This document shows positions 1 to 10,631 of a stretch of 64,000 nucleotides of DNA, in pieces. How positions within the stretch are numbered: the stretch's first letter is position 1; every line of letters starts with the position of its first letter. This DNA comes from Eutypa lata (lineage: Eukaryota > Ascomycota > Sordariomycetes > Xylariales > Diatrypaceae): positions 1,364,001-1,428,000 of the forward strand of contig JAKULF010000002.1 in the NCBI GenBank assembly GCA_022661535.1, in the 5' to 3' direction. The translations under genes and the position numbers were made by a program. A model generated the notes under the pieces. That model ran no database searches and was not told the origin of the DNA. It was given only the letters and a program-made list of their open reading frames with translations.

Positions 1-1635
1 TCGAGGCGGGACGACCCAGTAACAGTGAAGGCGAGGAATAAGCAAAGAAGAATATCAGTAAAGAAGCCCAACGCGCTCAATTTCCTAGACTCGGACTCTC
101 CGGACTTGACCCCCGATGTGGTACAACATTCCATCGAGGCAGTCACCCCTCATGAGTCTCCCATGTCCCCGCAGAGCACGTCGCCCTCGAACCGGAGCGC
201 GTCTTCGACATCTAGTGGATTCCAAGACGATGCGTCCGATATGATCGAGGATCACGAGACGGACCGTAGCACGAGCCCTGAGAGAAGCATTAATGGGGAG
301 GAGAAAGGCACAATGCGCACTCCTGTTGCCGCCCGAATAGATACGAAACAAATTCGGAGACGGAGCTATGGCCCACCCGATCTTCCCTATGCCACCTTGA
401 ACCAGCAGCCGTACATGTCGCCTAACGCATCGACTCCTCGCGCCGCGAATCAAGGCCCCTTTACGTTTCCACCACGACCAGAGAGAATACCCCTGACGGG
501 ATACGAGCTCATCGCTTCGCGACTCTGCACCAGCGTAACCCCAGCTGCTGAACACAACAGCAGCAGCAGCAGTAGTAGACCACCACCGCCGCTGAAACCG
601 CTGTACCGAAGATTCGAAACCCTGCATCACCGCATCTTGCTTCACCTGCAAGATGAGATCTGCGACCTCGAAGAGCAGCTCCACCGCCTGGACAACTCCG
701 ACACGCAGAGCCGCCGCATGCAGGAGGGCTGCATCCCCGCTTCGCGGAGGGCGGAGCAGCACTCGGGTAACGAGATGCACTGGCATCGGCTGGAGGTCAT
801 GAGCAAAATCGGCTTTAAGCTCGAGCAGTACGGTAAGTTCACCCAACCCATTCCAAACCACCCACCCATCCATCCATCTATCCATGTCCCACCATTTCCC
901 ACCCCTCATTTTAACACCAACCTTACACATCTACACACAGATAACGTCCTCTCCTCCTACCGCAAAACGCAATTCTTCCCATCGGCCTCCCAATCCGACG
1001 TCCACGAGTACCGCAACTTCCTCGCGACGCACGGTCCCATCGTCGAAGCCGAGACCCACTTCCTCGACGTCGCGGACGATCTGATATGCGTCAACGAGGA
1101 AGAAGAAGAAGAATCCGACGATGACTACGACGACGACGATGATGATGATTCCTCGGCAGCGTCGGAGGAAGATGATGCGCTCGCCACGCCGATGCCGCGT
1201 AATGCGCAGTTTAATTTGAGAAGTAGTGGTGGTGGTGGTAGTCGTAGTCGTCAGGGAGGCGGTTCTCAACAGCAACATCAGGCGAGTCCAACGCGGCTCC
1301 CCATAGCCCGGCCTGAAAACCCGGCAGAGAAACCAAAACAGGTTGAACATAAAACCAACGGACGTAGCGACGTGAGCAGCGGCGGTAGTCAACCACCAAA
1401 GCTCATGTCCCTCTCTCTGGCAATGGTCGGCGCCATCCTCTTTCCTGTCCTCGCTTTTGCCGCCATCCCGGGGTTCGTCGGCCGCATGGCGGTCGTGTTC
1501 GTTGTTCTTATTGGCGGCGTGGCCACGCTGCTCCAGCAGGGCGATTTGGTGGGGCTGGAGACTACGATGGATATCTGCGTTTGTGCCGGGTGCTATGGCG
1601 CTGTCATGGCTGTGCTTGCCGGGGTTATGGGTTGA
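1..1635 (+). CDS. DUF6594-type membrane protein, 5' partial
   Basis: Exons <1..832 and 941..1635. The reading frame is open to the left edge and the first in-frame methionine-like codon (position 25) is GTG, so the true start lies outside the window. The N-terminal half is Ser/Pro-rich and disordered. A core with PLYRRFETLHHRILLHLQDE followed by an E/L-rich coiled coil matches the fungal DUF6594 family. An acidic Asp/Glu run and a Gly/Ser/Gln-rich stretch follow, then two or three hydrophobic helices at the C-terminus, as usual for the family. The intron 833-940 (GTAAGT...ACACAG) is 108 nt and has no in-frame stop, so retention would only insert 36 residues. Splicing restores EQY-DNVLSSY, which fits the family better. 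Function is unknown; a membrane location is inferred. Confidence 0.72.
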   Translation, partial: SRRDDPVTVKARNKQRRISVKKPNALNFLDSDSPDLTPDVVQHSIEAVTPHESPMSPQSTSPSNRSASSTSSGFQDDASDMIEDHETDRSTSPERSINGEEKGTMRTPVAARIDTKQIRRRSYGPPDLPYATLNQQPYMSPNASTPRAANQGPFTFPPRPERIPLTGYELIASRLCTSVTPAAEHNSSSSSSRPPPPLKPLYRRFETLHHRILLHLQDEICDLEEQLHRLDNSDTQSRRMQEGCIPASRRAEQHSGNEMHWHRLEVMSKIGFKLEQYGKFTQPIPNHPPIHPSIHVPPFPTPHFNTNLTHLHTDNVLSSYRKTQFFPSASQSDVHEYRNFLATHGPIVEAETHFLDVADDLICVNEEEEEESDDDYDDDDDDDSSAASEEDDALATPMPRNAQFNLRSSGGGGSRSRQGGGSQQQHQASPTRLPIARPENPAEKPKQVEHKTNGRSDVSSGGSQPPKLMSLSLAMVGAILFPVLAFAAIPGFVGRMAVVFVVLIGGVATLLQQGDLVGLETTMDICVCAGCYGAVMAVLAGVMG

Positions 1636-2580
1636 GACTTGCTGGGTTCCTTTTAGGGGGGAGGGGGTAGGCGAGTAAGAATAAGTCGGTGGTTTGTTTG
1701 ATTCTGGTTGTTTTTGGAATGACCTTGAATGTTTGGGTTTGGTTTGAGTTTATGTTAGTGTGTCTGTGTATCTGTGTGTTTCGAGGTTGGCCACTGGATC
1801 TTTTGGGCTTATTCAAACTTGGATGGGGGCTGGTAATAGGACATGGTATCCGGGAATTAGGAGTCATGATACCCAGTCACTACTAAAGGATTTATGTAAT
1901 GCCGTCCGGGGGGACACTCGCGGTGGCGTCCGTGGGGTCCTTGTTATGTCGGTTACCCAATCTTGTATAATGGATCAATACTGGATGGATAGGATACTTT
2001 GTTTAAAGGTATTGGGAAGCCACTGTAGCTGCACGGGTATAAGAGGTCTAATGATAACATGGTTTATTTCTCAGTTGTGGTCTGGTCGCTTATAGAAATC
2101 TATTTTCGATGCTACAAGTGTATTGCATGACGATGTTAATTATCCCTTGTGCCCTTATTACTGAATTAAATTCACGTTCTACTACATGACAATATTATCT
2201 AACCATGCCGGTATATTATCAAGTACTTTTATAAGTGAGGCGATGATGATATCCTACATTCCACAATCGGAAGGTGCTTTCTTGAACATCCGAGTGTCTT
2301 TCACGAGTTCAAACCGTATAAAAGTCTTTGCAGCATCTTGAAACGGCTATTCTTCTCAGCTACGCCATTCTGGGTTCATTATAGCAAGGCAGAATGCTTC
2401 CTGCTGCTTCGCCAAACTTCTAAGCAACGTCCATGAAAACAAAAACAAAAAGACCGTACATTATATGGTGATACTTAAATGCGGTAGTTGATTCCCCACT
2501 TCATCTAGGCAACCGTACGCCAAGATCTACCTGCCCCCTGTAAGTTCATCATCACATATAGGTAGGTAGAGAATAGGCGT
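1636..2580. other. Intergenic: 3' flank of DUF6594 gene and promoter of F-box gene
   Basis: Two plus-strand genes flank this 945-bp stretch. Short open frames here have no family resemblance and lack coding character. I see no RNA gene or repeat. Confidence 0.5.
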
Positions 2581-4208
2581 ATGGGCTTCCGGTATTTAGA
2601 ATTCGACAACATTCCAACTGAAATAAACTCACACGACAGCAACACAATTTGGGTCAGAGAGTACAATAGCATTATGGGTTCGTGGGAAGTTTACTGCGCC
2701 TTTTGTGGTGTTGGGTCCGGCTGCTCTATTGAGGTTGCTCTGCGTACAAAGACGCCCGCTGGAAACACTGATGGAGTGGCTAGGGACGGGGAAGATGTTG
2801 CTGCACCTGCAGGATCTAATGGGTTAAAGGGACAAGATAATACTGATGGGGTTGGAGATGGTGAAGAGGAGGAAGATGAAGACGACTATTACGGTTATGA
2901 CCCAGGTGTCATCAGCGAAGAGGACGTTGAATGGGCGTGAGTCATATTCGACGTCATTTACTTCTCCTTATCATCACGCATCCTAGATGCTGTCTACCCA
3001 TGACCGAGCACAACCACGTCTGAAGCATGCAATTAGGTGTTGGGGTTATCTATAGGCAGGGTCATCCAGATAAGAGCCCGTCGCTAACCTTAGATGCTGC
3101 AGCAAATATTTCCATATCATTGGACATCCGAGCACTGAAGAGGATTTGGTCAGGTGAATGCTATCCACCGATTTGAAATACGACTAGTGAACTTGGAGTG
3201 CTAACATCACTCAAATATACAGATCAGCTTTCGTGTCCGGGCCTTGTTTCTACAGCCAATACGGGTCGGTGAAGCTGCAAGAAAGTGCTGGGTCTGATCC
3301 GAACTTCGACCCAGACAATGGCTGTTACGGCTTTGACGGAAGCGTGAGTATCTAGCTACCGATTACCACAGCCAGCATGATCTTCATTCTTACCTACGAT
3401 TCCCTAGGCGGGCTGAATGAACTACGGTCTATCTGCCTTTCTTTACGTCTGGTTTACTAACTTGGATGTGTCGCAGATCTGCGTGTTCCCATTCCACAAG
3501 CCGTGCCTCGAAATACTAGCATGGGTCCTCACTGGAGTTCCGGACCTCGGGCGTCTGGATAAGAACCGGTTATACAAGATGTTGTCGGACTTCCCACACA
3601 ATAATAACTCACTCCTAGGCATTGACTACAGGATTCCCGGAGACCTGCGTGACCAAACCTGGCATTGCGAGCAAGGCACGGAGTCATTCGCATCGAATCC
3701 ATTGCCAACATTGAGTCTTCGAAAATTCGTCCAAGAGGTAATCCATAGCGGCGATTTTAACATCTCAGCGGGTTTGTCGTCTGACCTCGAAGCCCGCGTC
3801 AGATCCGATCCCTTCCGCAAGCTTCCCTATGAACTACTGTTCACGGTCTTCGATCTACTGTCCGATGAGGAGGGGGCTCTCATAGAACTCGCAAATGCGT
3901 CGTGGCCTGTGCACTGCGCCTTACGTGGTAGCACTAGATTCTGGAAGCTGTATGCTGGGCGGAAATTTCCCTGGTTCTGCGAACTCCACGAGATATTTGA
4001 GGGTGGTTCGAAGAGCTTAGATGGCAAGTGCTTAACAAGACTGTGCCAGTGGGCAGATAAGGCGACTATGTCCAGGAAGTGGATGAGAGGTCCCATGATG
4101 TCGATTGCGAATAGACGTCGCATCTGGGCCGTATGTGATGAGATTGCCCCTAGTTATATTGCCTCGGACACATGCACACCCCTTGGACAAGGGGGGCTGA
4201 TATGGTAG
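2581..4208 (+). CDS. F-box-like protein of a fungal family, four exons
   Basis: Inferred exons 2581-2936, 3094-3153, 3223-3343 and 3477-4208 give 422 residues. Donors are GTGAGT, GTGAAT and GTGAGT, with CTAAC branch sites before the second and third acceptors. The N-terminus has a CxxCG motif (CAFCGVGSGC), then an acidic stretch ending YDPGVISEEDVEWA. The middle contains SGPCFYSQYGSV and VFPFHKPCLEIL. This order is typical of a large Pezizomycotina F-box family. The F-box-like helix itself is DPFRKLPYELLFTVFDLLS in the last exon. F-box proteins recruit substrates to SCF ubiquitin ligases; that role is family knowledge, and the target is unknown. The first intron is the least certain join because another acceptor near 2985 would bring an early stop. 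Confidence 0.72.
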
Positions 4209-4657
4209 TACGATGTCCTTGTTCATTGTATAGCGAGAAGTTGGAACTAGTCCCCCGGCGAAATAGGGCAGTGAAATTTTAAAAATTTCATAGTCACATG
4301 TAGAAATGAGCATGACCACAATATCGCATATATAATGATAAAATATTTTCGAGAAGTTGGAATACTTCAATTCACTCAGGTAGCTGTGGTTAGGGGGTGG
4401 CGTCGTTTGGCTGATGCTAGCCTCTAGTTAGCTCTAGTGGGGCCCACGGACACTGAAAATTTGTTTGGTGCAAGGTACGTACTTACTTGCATAAGGACTC
4501 CACCGAACTCAACTCTCATCAGTACAACACCACACATATCACACCTTCATGTTCATCTTTACATCCTAACCACAGAATTCAGGTAACTGTATATCAGTAC
4601 TTATCTTATATGCATGTCACCCAAATGACGAGCATCAACACTCTACGACCATGATAC
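4209..4657. other. Intergenic, no feature seen
   Basis: 449 bp between two plus-strand genes. Mildly AT-rich; presumably terminator plus promoter. Confidence 0.4.
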
Positions 4658-5747
4658 ATGAAGCTTAGGGTGCTCTCATCTCTTGATCCACTTAACCATG
4701 TCGTCGCGGCTTTGGCTAGCATCCTGGCCTCAATCGAGGCTACCTACAAGGAGCTCCAAGATATGTACGACTGTTGGTCGAATGTATTATGGCACATATG
4801 TGCATCGACGAGGCAGCACTCGTAAACCTCTATTTATAAGGGACGATGACGCTCCCTTGGAACAGAATCCAAACCACGATGCCATGGTCGTGGACACCCT
4901 TAAGAGCGTAGGAGTGAATGATAGAGGGCTGAAGCCCAAAGGGCTGAAGTGGAAGAGGGAAGGAAAGGAAAAGGATCCTCCTAGTATATTCAGGCACATC
5001 ATTATGGATATTGCGAGGAAAATCGGGCCAGCCACTGAGGTAAATGCGAAAGTCTTCAAGTTCCTCTATCGAATGGCAGGACCAAAGCCACCGCCATTGG
5101 CCGAGCATTACATTAAGACGAGATACATCCCAAACGTGGTTCAATACACAGAACATCTCCAGAGCGCAAGGGCGGGGATTCTGGAAGACATCGCCTGCCA
5201 GAACATTAACGCGGCTCTAAAGCTCACCAAGAACGACCCCATCTTACCCCCTCGACTAGAGAGCTATCTCATATCGTATCTTGCCGACAGGAACGCCTTT
5301 GCTAAAAAGCGGACGGATCTAGTCCACATCTTCAGCCTCATGCACAGCACCTCCGTCCTCTCCTGGCATTGTCGGGGTAAGCTCGCCCGGCCCCCCAAGA
5401 GGACGGACCGGAATAACTCGGGGATTCCGAATACACCAACGGCCAGGGGGAGAAATTTAAAAGCTGGCAAGCTGATTGATCGTTCCGTGGAATTGCTGCT
5501 GGAGGCCGGGATCCTGAGACTGAAATATGGATTGTGCAAGTGGGAGCGTTCCTTCGAAACAGCTGAAAACAAGCTTAACCGTCTACAACGAAAATTCAGG
5601 AAGAAAGTAACCAAAATCAACATCCGTCAAGCCCAGGTCGACGAAATACCAACAGAGTCCCCTGACGACAGCCTAGATGATGGAGATGGGCCGGCTACTC
5701 ATGATTTGACAGCCGAGGAAACGACATCCAATAAACCTGCCACTTAA
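4658..5747 (+). CDS. Hypothetical protein, start and first intron uncertain
   Basis: Not recognised. A continuous open frame runs from an ATG at 4698 to 5747 (349 residues), but its first 50 residues look non-coding. In another frame an ATG at 4658 starts a helix-like sequence containing DPLNHVVAALASILASIEAT. That resembles the 'DPL...' N-terminal helices of many fungal STAND or ankyrin proteins. Splicing 4658-4764 to 4841-5747 (donor GTACGA, acceptor TAAG, 76 nt) keeps frame and gives 337 residues, but the donor is weak. The body is basic and helical, with a Lys/Arg-rich coiled segment near the end (NKLNRLQRKFRKKVTKI) and an acidic tail. No enzyme motif is visible. It could also be a decayed remnant of a longer protein. 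Confidence 0.42.
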
Positions 5748-6850
5748 TTGAATGGCAAGATATTGGAAGCATCCATCTATAGACGCTCTCTCTCGCGACT
5801 GCTGCAACAAGCATTTCATACCAGTGCTAACAATTATCCTCGCATCAAGGAGGATGGGGAACGAGCATTGATCAATCACTAGCACGACAAGTAGCTGGGC
5901 AAAATAATCAATACTCGATACACTTTTACCCAAATATGGGAGAAGACATCCCCTGTTTCTTTGTGTACTTCGTTGCCTCGCGATTATATGGACCCAAGCA
6001 GCCATTGCTTGACCTTGGGTATGACGCCTTGCAGACGGTGGGGGGACACATGAGCTGGTTGTCAGGCAGTGGCTTGTGTCTGATGTGTCGGATTTTCTGT
6101 ACAACCAAAGCTATCACGCTTGATGTTTAACTTATGTAAAGATAGTATGTACATTATTACGCATATAATCAATCTCCGCGATAACTTAACTGCGTCCATT
6201 GCTTTACGCCGTGACGCCACAATAAGTACCTTGAGCCTTAATCTCGCCTCTTTGAAATATTACCATCCGGCCGTCAGCGAAATACCGAGCAATTAGTCAT
6301 AGAAATCCATCTAGGGGGACATTCCCATTGCTCCATGTTGCATTAAGAGATCTAGGAAGTATACAAGAAGTTCGTTCCCGTCAGGATCAAAGGCTAATAT
6401 GCTATAAATGGGTGGTTGCCGTTCTGGGACATACAGCCGGGGTCTATATTAGCCGAATGTTCACAGGATGAAATTGGCCTAGGCCGGGATTTCCTGAATG
6501 CTACATAGACAAAACCTCGGTATGGATGAGCTCACAATCGTCGAATCATTGATAACGTTCAATCGGTCTTTGCTTTCTCGATAGCTACCCGCAAACGTTG
6601 TGTTTGTGACCGTCTACTATAAGATAAGAGACGACAACTACCATACCCGCTGTGAGGCTTTTTTTTTTTGTCATTTCGTTGGGTATGCAACATGGGCTTC
6701 ATTAGGCTCGGCGCCAATAACTGAGCTTTCATCTCGGGAACGCCCTTCAGGATTGGAGATCTAGGCGCTCTGGCGGTCTTATGTGCTATAGTCATACCCA
6801 CTGGAATCGACTAGTGTGTGGCTACTAAAAGAGTATTACGACTCATCAGC
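5748..6850. other. Intergenic, no feature seen
   Basis: 1.1 kb between two plus-strand genes. Only short open frames without family resemblance, and a T-run near 6660-6669. Confidence 0.4.
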
Positions 6851-7857
6851 ATGTCGTCGATTATCTTACTTAATCTGATTTCGCTCGCTTATTCGGCTGT
6901 GATACTCACCGGGCACCAGCCCATCATCCAAAAGCCCTATGTGACAATAGCCCCAGACGGGTCAGCAGAAACCATCACGCCAATTGTCACCTTCATCAAC
7001 GGCGCGGCGTCCACACTATCTCCCATCCCAGAGTTTGTAACGAAGACGTCAGTCTATACTTCAGAAGACGAAGACGGGCATGTTTCGACAGCCACGGGCA
7101 CAGCGCCTCTCGCGTCTGCAACATCGAGTAACGGTGCCGGCGCCTTCATCAAATGTCACAACCCTCAAGGCATAAATGGTCCGTTCTGTTCTCCTCAAGA
7201 TGGAGCTCAAGTGGACCTTGGTGGCACATACTACAGTATGCACAGATCCCATGATTTGATCTCAAAACGGATTGTCAGTCCTAATTAATAACACGCGTAG
7301 TCACATGGTATCCGAGGTGGTTCTCTTCACCAGACCAGATTGTCCGAGTCCAGGGCTCGTACTTTGAGACCGGGCTACCGGATAACGTCGGGGACACAAT
7401 AGCTTTCCTCTCGGGCAACATCACCGCGGAACGGGGCTTCTATGTCTGGAACGTCGACGAAGAGACGATATTTTCAAACAGCAACATCACGCTATCGCTA
7501 ACCTACATAATAACGGATAACTCATCTATAACGGATACTATCAAAGGACCTACGGTCAAGGTCGTAAAAGCGGCATCGAGTTCAGGGGGCTACGCTATTG
7601 CTAATGAAACTAATCGGGCAGTGACGATTGCAATACCCATTGCACTTATTGGAATTTCCGTGGTCATCACCAGCCTCTGGTTCTATCTTCGCAAACGCCG
7701 TTCTGCAGTGGCCAATGCACTCTCCAACCATTGGCCCGGTCGCCAGAGACACAACATTCATCATAGTCGGTCTCAGAGGACAGACCGCTTCGCAAACTCG
7801 AAGACAGCAGGAGGTACTGTGGTTGGGTTATGGGACACATGGATAGAGACGCCATAA
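6851..7857 (+). CDS. Secreted one-pass membrane protein (fungal wall-sensor-like)
   Basis: Exons 6851-7235 and 7301-7857 give 313 residues. The first ATG after a run of non-ATG codons is 6851, and it directly precedes a signal peptide (MSSIILLNLISLAYSA). The intron has donor GTATGC and acceptor GCGTAG. The joined sequence GGTYYITWYPRWF resembles the YYVTWDPxFF segment of a fungal family of extracellular proteins. The ectodomain carries NIT and NSS glycosylation sites. One transmembrane helix follows (AVTIAIPIALIGISVVITSL), then a stop-transfer LRKRR and a short basic cytoplasmic tail. The layout resembles cell-wall stress sensors, but the exact role is unknown. The two exons lie in different frames, so the splice is required. 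Confidence 0.7.
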
Positions 7858-8147
7858 GATAGCCGAAGTGTGTCGACAAAAGGGATGAGACACCATGAGA
7901 CTGAACGGCGTTAATTAAATCTGCCGTCTTGGTTGGAGATCGGGCCGTTTTGTCCACTGGCAAGCCCTCAACCAACTCTTGGGAATATTGAATTATTGAA
8001 TGCAATCTTCCATTTGTAATTTAATAGCTGCATTTTGCAAACGTTTAATAGGGGGCATTGTGTAATTAGCTAGATCATTATGTCGACATGCTTGACGTTA
8101 CCCCCTAAGTACCCCCTAGTCTCAAGTAGTCAACACCCTAACTAGTC

Positions 8148-9039
8148 CTACGCCGGTTCCCCATTCGCAATGAGATCGCTCATAGTCGCATTGGCAGTAA
8201 AATACGACTCCAGGCTGGGAAGAGCACCGACGATAAGATCGGCCATCATGCGTCCGAAGACGACCTCACCCCACGGGTTCAGGTGGGTGGTGTCCTTCTT
8301 ATCGTCGCCCCAGTTGTACTCGTAGGCAGCCGTCTTGCCGATGGCGGTGACGTACTTGATGCTTGCCGCGTTCAGGTCGACGACCGTGGACCCTGTCTGC
8401 TCCGCGGCCTCGATGGCGGCGAGACGCTGGTCGTGAAGGGAGTCGACCACTTGGCTGCCTTCGAAGACTCGCCGCGTGAGCGACGATACGAGAAGCTGTA
8501 CCATGGTGTCAGCTACTATGCTCGTCCGGCGTGTTGGCATCTTATAGCATTATATTACGTACCGGGTTTCCACCTAAGCTCTGAATCTCCTTGGCGAAGT
8601 TGATGAGGTTGGTCTGGTACTGCTCAAAGGTGACACCAGAGGTCTCCTTCTGATCATTGTGGCCGAACTAGACAGTACGTAGAGGTCTAGTTAGCTCTTT
8701 GACACGTGCCTAGTAAGGACAACGAGAATATATCTGTCTACCTACGCTAATGGTAACATAGACGTCGTAATCCGCGGCGTATTCTGTCACATGGTCTGTG
8801 ATATTCTTCCAGCTCCCATCGGCCCGGAACGATGCTGTTGTTGCACCACTCCTGCCAACATTGAGACCCGTAGCAGGCTCAATGACCGTAGCCATGAGAC
8901 CATCGCCCCAGCCTCCATTTACAGCCGTAGTCGAGTCGCCCGCCAGGAAGAAAGCTGGGGTCTTGGCGCGAGAAGAAAGCTTGGCGCTTGGTGCAGCGCC
9001 TGTCAATGTGGCTGCAGAGAGTAGAAGTAGGGACAACAT
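8148..9039 (-). CDS. Rhamnogalacturonan acetylesterase-like GDSL/SGNH hydrolase (CE12)
   Basis: Three exons, 9039-8746, 8667-8563 and 8495-8148, give 248 residues. MLSLLLLSAATLTGAAP is a signal peptide. The catalytic blocks are all present: FLAGDSTTAVNGGWG (block I, nucleophile Ser), GLNVGRSGATTASF (block II Gly), FGHNDQKE (block III Asn, created by joining exons 1 and 2) and a DTTHLNPWG block with the catalytic Asp and His. Length matches fungal CE12 enzymes. These remove acetyl groups from the rhamnogalacturonan backbone of pectin outside the cell. Introns are 78 and 67 nt with GTAGGT and GTACGT donors. An alternating TG tract at 9041-9072 lies just upstream of the start. The next gene on the same strand is a GH31 glucosidase. 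Confidence 0.88.
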
Positions 9040-10631
9040 TATGTGTGTGTGTTGTATGTCTGTGTCTGTGTGAGCGAGCCAATACTACAGAGCCGAAATG
9101 TTCAAAAGTAGTAATAGCACATCGTAGTTCGCAGAAGCGCCTCTTTTAAAGTAATAAACGGTACTTGGCTCTGCGATCTGGACCGATCTGCTAGCTTGCT
9201 CGCGATGGGATTTAAAACCTCCGTTCTCCATAATGAAGACCCCGAATGCGACATCTCAGTGAGGGACTCGTCGAATCAATGAACCGAATAGCGCAGTTCA
9301 CTTATTAATAGCCGGCTCTATTACCCCATAAACTTATACCCCAAAAAAGAACCGGAGCAAAGGGTTGTTGTGCTGTGGAGATGTGGGGTTGGATGGAGTA
9401 TAGCTCATCGTCCTCGTAACATTGGGGATCAAGTAATACTAATTACCCTGAATACCCTATTATACCATTAAAAGTCGTAAAATTGACAGTGGCTTAGATG
9501 ACTGCACGTATGGTAAGTATTAATAGTTTTCCAAATTCGCTGTATGATGCAGAGAGCCAATAGACGGAGAGCCGGATCCGAATATGAAGCTAGCCTCTAG
9601 AGCTCTAGATTGGATTTGTAGAAGACTCTAGCTTCCGCTGCTGCCGTTGTACGCAGGCTACTTGTTATGTTCTCTATATATATTCATCTATCTTGTCATA
9701 CGCAATTCTAAGTCCTTGAATATTTGACTATGTCCCTTTTTCGTGTGTGTAAATGAGGAGGAAAGGGGGGGGGAGGTTAAAGCCACGAAAACTTACTAGC
9801 TAGGACATGATGAAGACTATAGTAGCATGATATATAGCCAGCTTAGAAAATCTAATGATTGATGGGATCCCGCAATGGTTCTTGTTCATAGTATAAAGTT
9901 TCTTATTCCATTTATATATATCAAGTCTTTATTCAACCCCACGTGGGGAGTCTAGGACTAGGCCGTCAACTAGATATCTATATAAGTATACTTAAGATCA
10001 CAAATCATCACATACGACCATACCATCTAGACAACACGGGATCCCGTCCGCTCTCCCCTAGTTAAGCTGGATAGGGCCAGATTAGTAGTTGGGTCGGTGA
10101 CGACCAGCGAATCCCTGGTGTTGTATGTTTTTTTTTTTTGGTTTCCTTTTAGTCTTCTACCTATGTAGAGTCTTTCCACACGTATTAAGTTACGAAAAAC
10201 CAGAACTGAAACCTAGAAATATTGACACAGAGAAAGCGGGTTGGATGTATCGGAGGAGAAGTCGTATGGCATGTTCGTTGATCGTCAGAGGCTAAAGTTG
10301 GTGTTGCATAAATTAGTTTCTACAAAGGGCTTGTAGATTGGTTTAGGTAGCCTTATAAGCCGACATGAGGATATCGTGTACATATAATGGTTAGGACCTA
10401 TTAAGTATGCTATTGTAAGTCTTTCAAAAGCAACATCGTTATTATGCATATTATGAGAGCCCCTTGCCAGCAGGTGACATTCTTTTTACTGTATCAACGG
10501 ACACCCTGTTTATTTGAGCTAGAACACTTTCTAAGGGATTATCGAGATTACCTTAATACTAAGTATCCTGGTAACTATCAATATATACCGCCAAGCCATA
10601 GGTGGTTATATATAATTCGAGCATGTGACAG
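9040..10631. other. Intergenic: CE12 promoter and GH31 3' flank
   Basis: 1.6 kb. Contains the TG-rich tract at 9041-9072, a G-run near 9764-9773 and a T-run near 10129-10139. No supported gene. Confidence 0.45.
9041..9072. repeat. TG-rich simple repeat
   Basis: Alternating TGTGTG with a few interruptions, lying within 35 bp upstream of the CE12 start codon, so probably in its 5' leader. Confidence 0.6.

Noticed and set aside
85..1392. Long minus-strand open frames opposite the first gene
   Set aside because: They are antisense shadows of the DUF6594 frame; translations are Arg/Thr-rich without domains.
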